64,000 nucleotides of DNA from Ardenticatenaceae bacterium (GTDB taxonomy: Bacteria; Chloroflexota; Anaerolineae; Promineifilales; Promineifilaceae), in NCBI GenBank assembly GCA_020634495.1, contig JACKBR010000026.1, forward strand, positions 9,415-73,414, given 5' to 3'. Every line of letters begins with the position of its first letter. Within the stretch, counting starts at the first letter, position 1. A model generated the notes under the pieces. That model ran no database searches and was not told the DNA's origin. It was given only the letters and a program-made list of their open reading frames with translations. Shown piece after piece: positions 7,877 through 15,255 of this stretch. The position numbers were made by a program, and so were the translations under genes.

Positions 7877-9025
7877 ATGACTGACACAACAACCCATTAC
7901 GTGGCCATTATTCAAATTCATTTACCTGAACATGAAACGGCCGTTTCCGCCAATATTCGCCTGACGCCTACAGAGCTGGTGCCGCTAGACGGCCACCACA
8001 AAATGCTGCACGACTGCACCCTGGCCGAATTACAAGATTTTGCGGACCAAACCGAAGCAGAAATTTGGCAAACCTACCGGCAAATCAAGCTGGCAGATTT
8101 GGCCAAAGATGGCACTGTGAAAATGGCAATGGATGTGGTGGATGCCGCTGGCGAGCCGGTAGCGCCCTCGCGGGAATGGCTGGCAAAAATGGTGGTAGAA
8201 ACGGCCGTTTCTGCCCAAATTGACGAACTGCCAGACGCTCCACCAGCCGCCGAAGAAGATTCACCGGAAACAGAACCGGCCACCGCAGAAATGGAGGCAA
8301 TCCCCACTGAGGAGATTGAACAGGAACCGGCAGAAGCGGAGCCGGAGACCGAACCCGAACCGCCACCCGTCGAGCCTGCTGCTGAACCGGCAGATGCGCT
8401 GGACAACATTGTTGTTTCAGAGCCAGAACCGGTGCATGAAGAGCGCGAAGCGCCCGAAGAAACGGCGCAAAAGACGGTCATTGCTCCCAGCCAGGCCAGA
8501 GTGCGGCTGGCCGGACGCCATCTGCCGGTGGGTGATCCCACCCCGGCGGCGGTAGACATCACCATAGAAGAACCAGCTTTACGCGCTGCCCAGGCCCACG
8601 CCCTGAGTAGCCTAAACCGGGAGGTGGCCGGGGTGCTCATCGGCCCACGTCCAGAAAAACAGCCAGACGGCCGTTACCGGGTACACATCCTGGACACGAT
8701 CATCGCCAAGTACACGGTAATGCACGGAGCCAGCGTCACCTACACCCCGGAAAGCTGGCGCTACATGCGCGACAAACTTCACGAGCGGTATCCTGATGAA
8801 ACGGCCGTTATCGTCGGCTGGTACCATACCCACCCCGGTTTTGGCATCTTTTTATCCGGGATGGATTTATTTATTCACCAAAACTTCTTTACCCAGATTT
8901 GGCACGTCGCCTTTGTGCTGGATCCCCGTGCCCAAACCAGCGGCTTTTTTAGCTGGGACCGGCAAAAAACTCAGGTCTCCCGGCATAATTTTTACTGGCC
9001 AGAGTGGGCCGATGGGAGTTGGTAA
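7877..9025 (+). CDS. JAB/JAMM isopeptidase with acidic linker
   Basis: This 382-residue protein has an N-terminal domain of about 110 residues that I do not recognise (TTHYVAIIQIHLPEHE), a very acidic Glu/Pro-rich linker (about 118-200) and a C-terminal JAMM domain (about 225-382). The catalytic set is complete: E249 in REVAGVLIG, H317 and H319 in HTHPG, and D330 in the SxxD motif. The domain is closer to its upstream neighbour than to RadC-type JABs, suggesting duplication. No membrane segment is seen, so this is the likely soluble counterpart of the anchored JAB. I chose ATG 7877; ATG 7823 is possible, but the extra residues look non-native and contain an imperfect hairpin (CAAACCCTCC/GAGAGGCTTTG). 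Confidence 0.85.
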   Translation: MTDTTTHYVAIIQIHLPEHETAVSANIRLTPTELVPLDGHHKMLHDCTLAELQDFADQTEAEIWQTYRQIKLADLAKDGTVKMAMDVVDAAGEPVAPSREWLAKMVVETAVSAQIDELPDAPPAAEEDSPETEPATAEMEAIPTEEIEQEPAEAEPETEPEPPPVEPAAEPADALDNIVVSEPEPVHEEREAPEETAQKTVIAPSQARVRLAGRHLPVGDPTPAAVDITIEEPALRAAQAHALSSLNREVAGVLIGPRPEKQPDGRYRVHILDTIIAKYTVMHGASVTYTPESWRYMRDKLHERYPDETAVIVGWYHTHPGFGIFLSGMDLFIHQNFFTQIWHVAFVLDPRAQTSGFFSWDRQKTQVSRHNFYWPEWADGSW

Positions 9026-9026
9026 C

Positions 9027-9149
9027 TTTCAGTAATCGGTATACAGTGTTCAGTAACCAGATAGTCCGAAATGAGTGCTGTTTACTGTTTACTGACAACT
9101 GATTACGGTATGTGTATAATGCCCTTAACGGAAGACTGATTACTGAAAA
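9027..9149. repeat. CAGTAATC/GATTACTG intergenic repeat
   Basis: Repeated and inverted units of CAGTAATCGG, CAGTGTTCAGTAACC, TTTACTGTTTACTGACAACTGATTAC and GACTGATTACTG fill the gap between the second JAB gene and the first RING-like gene. The same family appears at 42243-42314. The right half holds a strong promoter (9092-9120). Confidence 0.65.
9092..9120 (+). promoter_or_regulatory. Promoter for the RING-like genes, inside a dispersed repeat
   Basis: A -35 box CTGACA (9092-9097), a 17-base spacer and a perfect -10 TATAAT (9115-9120) lie within the repeat. Transcription would start near 9127, some 23 bases before the RING-like gene. This would let the two RING-like genes be expressed apart from the E1/E2/JAB genes. 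Confidence 0.6.
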
Positions 9150-9572
9150 ATGGACGAACAGGAAATGCCCCCCCTCACCATTACGAATAATGACATTCAG
9201 GCAGCCAACCAGCTGAGCCTGCACTGTCCCATTTGTGCCAATCCGGTAGAAAAGTTTGTAGAGGATCGGGAATTGCAGCCGGTGATTTGCGGCAAATGCG
9301 GCACGCTCTATCACAAAACATGTTGGGAGCTGGGCGGGGGCAAATGTGCAGTGTTGGGCTGTGGCCATACCAGGTTCAAACTGTACGGCGCACCCACCAG
9401 CCCAGTTTTAAGCATCAAATACTCCGATTTGCCACGGCCGTCGGCAAACGGCCGTTCCAGCCAGACCAAACACTTAAAGGAAGAACAGCGCCGCCAGGTA
9501 GAACAACTGCGACGTCCAAGCCTGCTGCAAAGGCTGTTCAAATGGCTTTTGGACCAAATACGAATTGGTTAA
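9150..9572 (+). CDS. RING-like zinc finger protein, candidate E3 ligase
   Basis: This 140-residue protein has eight zinc ligands in the order C26-C29-C47-C50-H55-C58-C66-C71, a C4HC3 binuclear treble clef as in prokaryotic RING-like, RING-CH and PHD fingers. The HKTCW and GGKCAVLGCG segments are typical of the prokaryotic RING group. Such fingers can bring a charged E2 to a target, so it is a candidate E3, here inferred from the adjoining E1/E2 genes. Before the finger lies PLTITNNDI (8-16), close to PITITNDDI in the protein at 3071. The C-terminus (about 105-140) is a basic amphipathic helix ending in LLQRLFKWLLDQIRIG, which could lie on a membrane. No clear Shine-Dalgarno sequence at normal spacing is present. 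Confidence 0.82.
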   Translation: MDEQEMPPLTITNNDIQAANQLSLHCPICANPVEKFVEDRELQPVICGKCGTLYHKTCWELGGGKCAVLGCGHTRFKLYGAPTSPVLSIKYSDLPRPSANGRSSQTKHLKEEQRRQVEQLRRPSLLQRLFKWLLDQIRIG

Positions 9573-9577
9573 TAAGA

Positions 9578-9628
9578 GATTGGAGACTGGAGATTAGAGA
9601 TTAAATCTCCAGTCTCCAGTCTCCAATC
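9578..9628. repeat. GATTGGAGACTGGAG inverted repeat
   Basis: GATTGGAGACTGGAGATT on the left is matched by AATCTCCAGTCTCC and CTCCAATC on the right, forming a long hairpin between the two RING-like genes. It ends 13 bases before the second ATG and leaves no visible Shine-Dalgarno sequence. It is the intergenic relative of the in-gene repeat at 3374-3416. Confidence 0.7.
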
Positions 9629-9641
9629 CCCAACCTCCCCC

Positions 9642-10130
9642 ATGCTCACCTCCATCACCATCACCAAGCAATCCCCATTTTTGGGTGAAGAGTGTGCCCT
9701 GTGCAAAAATCCGTTTGCGCCGGGGGATACGGTCATTGTTTGCCCCGCAGACAGCAGCCGCCACCACACGCACTGCTGGCGCGCCAACGGCAACAAATGT
9801 GCCGCTTACGGCTGCCGGGGGCACGGCGACATTGAAGAGGAAACTCCTGCGCCACAACCTCAACCGACACCCCCGCCGAACAATCCAACCACAACCCGGC
9901 CCGCAACAACTGCACCGGCAAACGGCCGTTTGCAACAAGCAGCGCGACGGTTTGGCTGTGGGCAAGGCTGTTTGCTCATCGCCGTTGCCATCGCCATTAT
10001 TTTTTTCTCAATTGGCTGTTTTGGCCTGTGGGCCATTGCCGACTACATCATGCTGGAAGTGCTGGGATGGCAGTACCGCGTCCCTGAGGCTGGCGCTTTT
10101 TTACCCCACGTTTTGCATCTAGTAATTTAA
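9642..10130 (+). CDS. Membrane-anchored RING-like protein, candidate E3 ligase
   Basis: This 162-residue protein aligns with the RING-like finger at 9150: C18, C21, C34, D37, H42, C45, C53 and C58. The fourth zinc ligand, Cys in its neighbour, is Asp37 here. HTHCW and NKCAAYGC are the conserved prokaryotic RING segments. A Pro/Thr-rich linker follows (about 68-95), then a basic patch (RRFGCGQGC) and one transmembrane segment (about 110-133). By the positive-inside rule the finger faces the cytosol. Together with the anchored JAB this points to tagging at the membrane. It is the last gene of the + strand run; photolyase follows on the other strand. Confidence 0.8.
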   Translation: MLTSITITKQSPFLGEECALCKNPFAPGDTVIVCPADSSRHHTHCWRANGNKCAAYGCRGHGDIEEETPAPQPQPTPPPNNPTTTRPATTAPANGRLQQAARRFGCGQGCLLIAVAIAIIFFSIGCFGLWAIADYIMLEVLGWQYRVPEAGAFLPHVLHLVI

Positions 10131-10134
10131 AAGC

Positions 10135-10211
10135 GGAACACAGAGTTGCGCAGAGAAACCACAGAGGAGCACAGAGAAAAATCTGCGCCAATCTGCGTAA
10201 TCTGTGGATAA
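10135..10211. repeat. CACAGAG/CTGCG dispersed repeat
   Basis: Units such as CACAGAGTTGCGCAGAG, CCACAGAGGAGCACAGAG and ATCTGCGTAATCTGTGG fill the convergent gap between the RING-like gene and photolyase. The same family appears as a perfect hairpin at 26327-26386 and near 25519-25575. Confidence 0.6.
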
Positions 10212-10223
10212 ATTCAAAGCTTT

Positions 10224-11666
10224 CTACCGGGGGGCTGCTTCGCGGGCGTTTTTGTAGGCGGCCAGGGCACGCTCGCGCGCTTCGTGGTGGGCTACAATGG
10301 GCGCGGGATACTTCTGCCCAATGCGGCTGCCGCATGAACTTTGGACGGATTCTGGCATCTGCCACGGCTCGTGGATGAATTTTTGGGGGACGTCAGCCAA
10401 TTCTGGCAGCCATTTGCGGATGTAACGGCCGTCTGGATCAAACTTTTTAGCCTGCGCTGTAGGATTAAAGATGCGAAAGTATGGCGCGGCATCCGTGCCG
10501 GTTCCCGCCGCCCACTGCCAGCCACCGTTGTTGGCGGCCGGATCGCCATCCAGCAAATGCTGCATGAAGAATTTCTCGCCCCAGCGCCAGTCGATGAGCA
10601 AATCTTTAACCAAAAATGAAGCAACAACCATGCGGGCGCGGTTGTGCATCCAGCCCGTTGTGGTGAGCTGGCGCATGGCTGCATCAACGAGAGGGTATCC
10701 GGTACGGCCGTTGCCCCAGGCCCTAAACTCAGCTTCATCATTGCGCCAGGCAATGGCGTCGTATTCTGGCCGAAAATTGCCCCGCAAAACATGGGGAAAA
10801 TGGGCCAAAATGTGGCTGTAAAACTCGCGCCAGATCAATTCGCTAAGCCACGTTTCGGCCCCTTGGCGGGCTGCTTTGCTGCTGGCATTTTCCAGACAGG
10901 AAACGGCCGTCGCCACCGCCTGCCTCGCTGAGATCATGCCAAAGCGCAAATAAGGCGAAAGCTGGGAGGTGCCCGGCACAGCCACAAAGTCTCGCGCCTG
11001 CGCGTACCGGCCAATCGCTTCCTGGGCAAATTCGCGCAAACGTCGCTGTGCTTCGGCTTCGCCAGGCACAAATGGGACGCTGTCTGGCAGGGCTAGGCTG
11101 GCAGGCAAAGGTTCAGATTGAATGGCTTCGGGGATGAGCAGCTTTTCTGGCGCAGGCAAAATGTCGGTGAGTTTGGGCAACGGCCGTTTCAGCCAGGCAT
11201 TTTTCTTGAACGGGGTAAATACAGTGTACGGCTCGCCATCCGGTTTGAGCACCGTGCCGGGCGGGTGAACCACCAGGCCCGCTTCCAGATGCAGCGGCAA
11301 TTCTTGGGCAATTTGGCCGTCACGGCGGCGGGCATAGCGGCTAAAATCTTCCTCGGCAAAAATGGCGGATGCGCCTGTTTCTGCTAGCAGCGCAGACAAC
11401 ACTTTTTGGGGACGGCCGTAGCGTACAATGAGCCGGCTGCCCCGCTGGCGCAAATCGGCATCGAGTTGGCGCAGCCCAGCCCACAAAAAAGCGGTGCGCT
11501 TTTGGCCCACATAGGCCGACTTTTCAAAAAAAGGATCAACAATAAAAAGGGGGATGACCTGCCTGGCGGTGGCCAGCGCAGCAGCCAGAGCCTGGTTATC
11601 TGTCAGACGCAAATCACGACGAATCCACCAAACGGCCGTTTCCTGCAACGATTCTGTAGTAGCCAT
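10224..11666 (-). CDS. phrB: Deoxyribodipyrimidine photolyase
   Basis: This 480-residue protein matches class I CPD photolyases in length and layout. The N-terminal antenna domain begins with [16 protein letters not shown] (about 12-27). The C-terminal FAD domain contains [53 protein letters not shown] and the final [14 protein letters not shown]. It uses blue or near-UV light to split cyclobutane pyrimidine dimers through a reduced flavin. I chose the ATG at 11666 (MATTESLQ); the longer open frame upstream does not match the family. It is transcribed alone and divergently from the M32 peptidase gene. Confidence 0.93.
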   Translation of the reverse strand: MATTESLQETAVWWIRRDLRLTDNQALAAALATARQVIPLFIVDPFFEKSAYVGQKRTAFLWAGLRQLDADLRQRGSRLIVRYGRPQKVLSALLAETGASAIFAEEDFSRYARRRDGQIAQELPLHLEAGLVVHPPGTVLKPDGEPYTVFTPFKKNAWLKRPLPKLTDILPAPEKLLIPEAIQSEPLPASLALPDSVPFVPGEAEAQRRLREFAQEAIGRYAQARDFVAVPGTSQLSPYLRFGMISARQAVATAVSCLENASSKAARQGAETWLSELIWREFYSHILAHFPHVLRGNFRPEYDAIAWRNDEAEFRAWGNGRTGYPLVDAAMRQLTTTGWMHNRARMVVASFLVKDLLIDWRWGEKFFMQHLLDGDPAANNGGWQWAAGTGTDAAPYFRIFNPTAQAKKFDPDGRYIRKWLPELADVPQKFIHEPWQMPESVQSSCGSRIGQKYPAPIVAHHEARERALAAYKNAREAAPR

Positions 11667-11805
11667 AGACAAGGAGTATACACAACTATCCATGTTTTGC
11701 ACAGTATTTATCCAATATTCGCCCACCCCACCCGGCGGCTCTTTCTTTGGATAAACGGCCGTTTTTCGTTAAACTTCCAGCACATTCCCAAAAAGGACGG
11801 TTCGC

Positions 11806-13311
11806 ATGAGCACAAATTTTCAAAAGCTACTCGAAAAAGTTTACGAAATCCACGATATTGAAAAAGCAACAGGTGTCTTAAGCTGGGACAAAGAAACCAA
11901 TATGCCCAAGGCTGGCACAGAGATGCGCATCAAGCAAATGACCACGTTGCGCAGGCTTAGCCACGCCATGTTTACCTCGGATGAAATGGGGGAGTTGATT
12001 GAAACGGCCGCTGCTGAAATAAATGGCGCTCCTTACGCAGGCAACGAAGCCAGCCTCATTCGCTACTTGCGCCGCAGCTATGCCGAATCCCGCCAGCTGC
12101 CCCCAGAATTTGTCCGACGGGTCAGCGAGGTAAGCGGCAAAGCCAATCCCGCCTGGGTAGAAGCGCGGGCCAACAATGATTTTGCCCACTTCCGGCCCCA
12201 TCTGGAAGAAGTGATCAAGCTGGTGCAAGAAATGGCCGAACTGTACGGCTATGAGGACGAAAAATACGATCCGCTGCTGGACAAATTTGAACACGGCATG
12301 AAAACGGCCGAAGTCCGGGCCATCTTCAACGCGGCCAAAGAGGAACTTATCCCCCTGCGCCAGGCAATTGCAGAACGGGGCACGGCCGTTGATGACCGCA
12401 TTGTCCACCAACCATTCCCCATCGATAAGCAAAAAGAATTCGCCCATTACATCGCCGACGCGGTGGGCTATGACTTTAGTCGCGGGCATTTGGGCACGGT
12501 GGTGCATCCCTTTGCCACCAGCTTCAGCCGCAACGATGCCCGCATCACCACCCGCTGGTATCCTGACTTTTTAAACCCCTCCCTGTTCGGCACACTGCAC
12601 GAATCTGGCCATGCCATGTACGAGCAAGGCACGCATCCAGACCTGGTTCGCACGCCGCTGGCCCGCGGCACCTCCAGCGGCATCCACGAATCCCAATCCC
12701 GCATGATTGAAAATATCGTCGGGCGCAGCCTGGGCTTTTGGCAGGCGCATTATGCCAAATTGCAGGAATTGTTCCCAGAGCAGCTGGGCGGGCATGACGT
12801 GATGGCCTTTTACCGGGCCGTCAACAAGGTACAGCCTTCTTACATCCGGGTAGAAGCGGATGAACTCACCTACAATTTCCACATTATTTTGCGGTTTGAG
12901 CTGGAGCAGGCGATGCTCAACGGCGAGTTGGCTGTGGCCGATTTGCCTACGGCCTGGAATGACAAAATGCAGGAGCTGTTGGGCGTTGTGCCCCCCACCG
13001 ATTCGGAAGGCTGTTTGCAGGACATACACTGGACGCGGCCTGGATTTGGCTACTTTCCCACGTATGCGCTGGGCAATCTGTACGCGGCGCAATTTTATGA
13101 AACGGCCGTTGCCCAAAATCCCACCATCGCCGAAGAAATGGCCCAGGGCAAGACCCAGGCCCTGGTAGCCTGGCTACGCGAAAATATTCACCAACACGGC
13201 CGTAAATTCACCCCGTCTGAATTGGTGCAGCAAATCACAGGTGGCCCGCTCACGCATAAACCATTTATGCGCTACGTCACCCAAAAGTTTAGCCAGATTT
13301 ACGAACTTTAG
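11806..13311 (+). CDS. M32-family metallocarboxypeptidase (Taq type)
   Basis: This 501-residue protein has the usual length and sequence of thermostable carboxypeptidase 1 (M32). The zinc motif is HESGH (265-269), with a downstream Glu expected in HESQSRMIEN (about 295-304). Family hallmarks include SWDKETNMPKAG near the N-terminus, TTRWYPDFLNPSLFGTLHESGHAMYEQG, and GYFPTYALGNLYAAQFY. It removes C-terminal amino acids from peptides, usually in the cytosol; no signal peptide is present. It is a single gene followed by a strong bidirectional hairpin. Confidence 0.92.
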   Translation: MSTNFQKLLEKVYEIHDIEKATGVLSWDKETNMPKAGTEMRIKQMTTLRRLSHAMFTSDEMGELIETAAAEINGAPYAGNEASLIRYLRRSYAESRQLPPEFVRRVSEVSGKANPAWVEARANNDFAHFRPHLEEVIKLVQEMAELYGYEDEKYDPLLDKFEHGMKTAEVRAIFNAAKEELIPLRQAIAERGTAVDDRIVHQPFPIDKQKEFAHYIADAVGYDFSRGHLGTVVHPFATSFSRNDARITTRWYPDFLNPSLFGTLHESGHAMYEQGTHPDLVRTPLARGTSSGIHESQSRMIENIVGRSLGFWQAHYAKLQELFPEQLGGHDVMAFYRAVNKVQPSYIRVEADELTYNFHIILRFELEQAMLNGELAVADLPTAWNDKMQELLGVVPPTDSEGCLQDIHWTRPGFGYFPTYALGNLYAAQFYETAVAQNPTIAEEMAQGKTQALVAWLRENIHQHGRKFTPSELVQQITGGPLTHKPFMRYVTQKFSQIYEL

Positions 13312-13320
13312 AAGGGAAAG

Positions 13321-13381
13321 AGGAGTGGCAGTCCTGGCCATCAAAAAAGCGAAATCTTTTTTAACCAGGACTACCACTCCT
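13321..13381. terminator. Bidirectional terminator between convergent genes
   Basis: A long stem (17 bases at 13321-13337 with 13365-13381, one mismatch) encloses an inner AAAAAAG/CTTTTTT stem. It lies between the stop codons of the M32 peptidase gene (+) and the four-TM gene (-), so it probably ends both transcripts. Confidence 0.75.
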
Positions 13382-13387
13382 TAAGTT

Positions 13388-13777
13388 TTAGACGAAGCTA
13401 GGTATCAGTAAAGTAACACCCACAAAAACCAAAGCTAAGATCACAATAATCAGAATTAGATTGTTGCGGAACAGCTTGGCGCTGTCCTCAGATTTACGCC
13501 AGGCGGCGTTGCTATGTGCCAGCAGCACGACGATAAACATTGTTCCCACATGCTCCAGCCGCACACGGCTGTCAAAACCCAATGAGATGAGCAAGATTAA
13601 GCCCAGCAAAAAGTTCAGGTCAATCAAACCAACCAGCCCAGACATCAGGCCACGATCCATACGGCCGTATTCTTTCTTTTGAATCAACCCAAGGGCAAAT
13701 TTAACGATTACTACAATGGCCAAAATGGCTACTAGCCAGCGCATTTCACCATGAATTGTACGAATTATCTCCACCAA
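13388..13777 (-). CDS. Small four-helix membrane protein of unknown function
   Basis: This 129-residue protein has four hydrophobic segments (about 12-30, 45-65, 75-92, 105-126) and little else. Conserved-looking His residues (RTIHGEMRW, EHVGTM, LLAHSNAAW) sit near the membrane ends, a pattern seen in heme-binding or quinone-linked membrane proteins, but I cannot assign a family. It lies 11 bases downstream of the CNNM/CorC-type gene on the same strand, so it is probably cotranscribed with the two transporters. Confidence 0.7.
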   Translation of the reverse strand: MVEIIRTIHGEMRWLVAILAIVVIVKFALGLIQKKEYGRMDRGLMSGLVGLIDLNFLLGLILLISLGFDSRVRLEHVGTMFIVVLLAHSNAAWRKSEDSAKLFRNNLILIIVILALVFVGVTLLIPSFV

Positions 13778-13788
13778 TTTCTCCTTTA

Positions 13789-15255
13789 TTATTGGTTTTC
13801 ATCGTCGGGGGGAACGGCCGTTTCCTCTTCAACCGGCTTATTCGGGTCAGGGAACTCAATTAAAACCCGTGACACAGCCCGCCCCTCAACCGCTAAAACC
13901 CGAATTTGAATTTTTTCATTATAAACAACCTCATCCCCCACGGCTGGCGGCCTGCCCAGTTTAGAAATAACCAAACCACCCACCGTTTCCACATCTGGCA
14001 AATCCTCCTCTTCACCCCAAAAACCATCATCAAAATCATCAACCAGATATTCACCCTCAGCTTCAATGACGCCGGGGCCAAGCTCTACATACGGCTCCTT
14101 TTCCAGGTCGAACTCATCACGCACCTCGCCCACAACCTCTTCCACCAAATCTTCAAGCGTCACAATGCCATCCATGCCGCCAAACTCATCCAGCACAATG
14201 GCCATGTGCAGCTTCTGGCGCTTAAATGCCGCCAGCAAAGTCTGCACAGGCAAATCTTCCGGCACGGCTGGGGCAGAGCGCAAAATCAGCCGCAGGTCAA
14301 ACCGGCTTTCAGAACGCAAGGTTTGTTTCACCAAATCCTTCAGGTGCAAAATGCCCACGATATGGTCGCGGTCACCGTCATACACCGGGAAGCGGCTATG
14401 GCGGCTCTCGGTAACCGTTTTTAGAATTTCTTGCCGCGAAACATCAAGCGGAATCGCTTCCACCTTGGTACGCGGGGTCATCACCTGGGAAACCGTCCGG
14501 TCGCTGAAATCAAAGATGTTTAGAATCATTTCTTGCTCTTCAGCGTTCAGCAGGCCGCCCTCCGTACTTTCCGTCACGATCAGCTCTAGCTCTTCTGGGG
14601 AAAGCACGCGCTCGTGCCCCTCGGCTGGCGGCACCCGAAACAGCCGCAGCATCGACACCCCAATGCGGTTTAAAACCTTTACCGGTAAGCTCAAAATCCA
14701 ACGCGCAACGGTCATTGGCCGGCTGAGGAGCAGCACCATGCGCGGCGCGTCTGACAAGGCCAACGACTTGGGCACCATCTCACCCACCACAACGTGCAAA
14801 TAAGTTAGCAACCCAAGCGCAACCACATAGCCAATGCTCTCAACCAGTTCATGCGATGGCTCAAACCACAATCCTTCCAGATACGGTTCAATAAAATGGG
14901 CAATTTGGGGTTCGCCGTACATGGCCAAGCCCAGTGAGGCAATGGTAATCCCCAACTGCGCAGTGGCGATGTATTGATCTTGCTTTTGTCGGGATTCAAC
15001 CGTGTTCAGAACACCTCGCGCCCGGTTTATGCCCTCATCTACCATTTGCTCAAGCTGGGTCGGCCGTACGCCAATAATTGAAAATTCGGCCATCACAAAC
15101 AGGCCATTCAGCAACACCAGCAGAATAATGACCAGCAGCGCCACAAGCAGGGCACCAACGGAGGAACCGGTTGCTTCTTGCACAGCGGCCGTTGCCAACA
15201 CGCCAAAACCTGGTAAAGCGAGGGAGAGCAGGAGGTACTTAGTCATGATCGGCAA
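13789..15255 (-). CDS. CNNM/CorC (HlyC/CorC) family transporter, copy 2
   Basis: This 488-residue protein has the standard layout of the family: an N-terminal CNNM (DUF21) membrane domain (about 30-220, VALLVIILLVLLNGLFVMAEF), a pair of CBS domains (about 240-370, beginning VMTPRTKVEAIPLD and ending MDGIVTLEDLVEEVVGE) and a C-terminal CorC_HlyC domain (about 385-475). Members act in Mg2+ or Co2+ export or regulation; haemolysin activity is a historical label. Its start overlaps the end of copy 1 by 17 bases, so the two are translationally coupled paralogues. ATG 15246 (MTKYLLL) is an alternative start. Confidence 0.9.
   Translation of the reverse strand: MPIMTKYLLLSLALPGFGVLATAAVQEATGSSVGALLVALLVIILLVLLNGLFVMAEFSIIGVRPTQLEQMVDEGINRARGVLNTVESRQKQDQYIATAQLGITIASLGLAMYGEPQIAHFIEPYLEGLWFEPSHELVESIGYVVALGLLTYLHVVVGEMVPKSLALSDAPRMVLLLSRPMTVARWILSLPVKVLNRIGVSMLRLFRVPPAEGHERVLSPEELELIVTESTEGGLLNAEEQEMILNIFDFSDRTVSQVMTPRTKVEAIPLDVSRQEILKTVTESRHSRFPVYDGDRDHIVGILHLKDLVKQTLRSESRFDLRLILRSAPAVPEDLPVQTLLAAFKRQKLHMAIVLDEFGGMDGIVTLEDLVEEVVGEVRDEFDLEKEPYVELGPGVIEAEGEYLVDDFDDGFWGEEEDLPDVETVGGLVISKLGRPPAVGDEVVYNEKIQIRVLAVEGRAVSRVLIEFPDPNKPVEEETAVPPDDENQ

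Noticed and set aside
8074..8640. A 188-codon open frame on the - strand within the second JAB gene
   Set aside because: It is the complement of the acidic Glu/Pro-rich linker, read as a Ser/Ala-rich low-complexity frame. It has no motif and no ribosome binding site.
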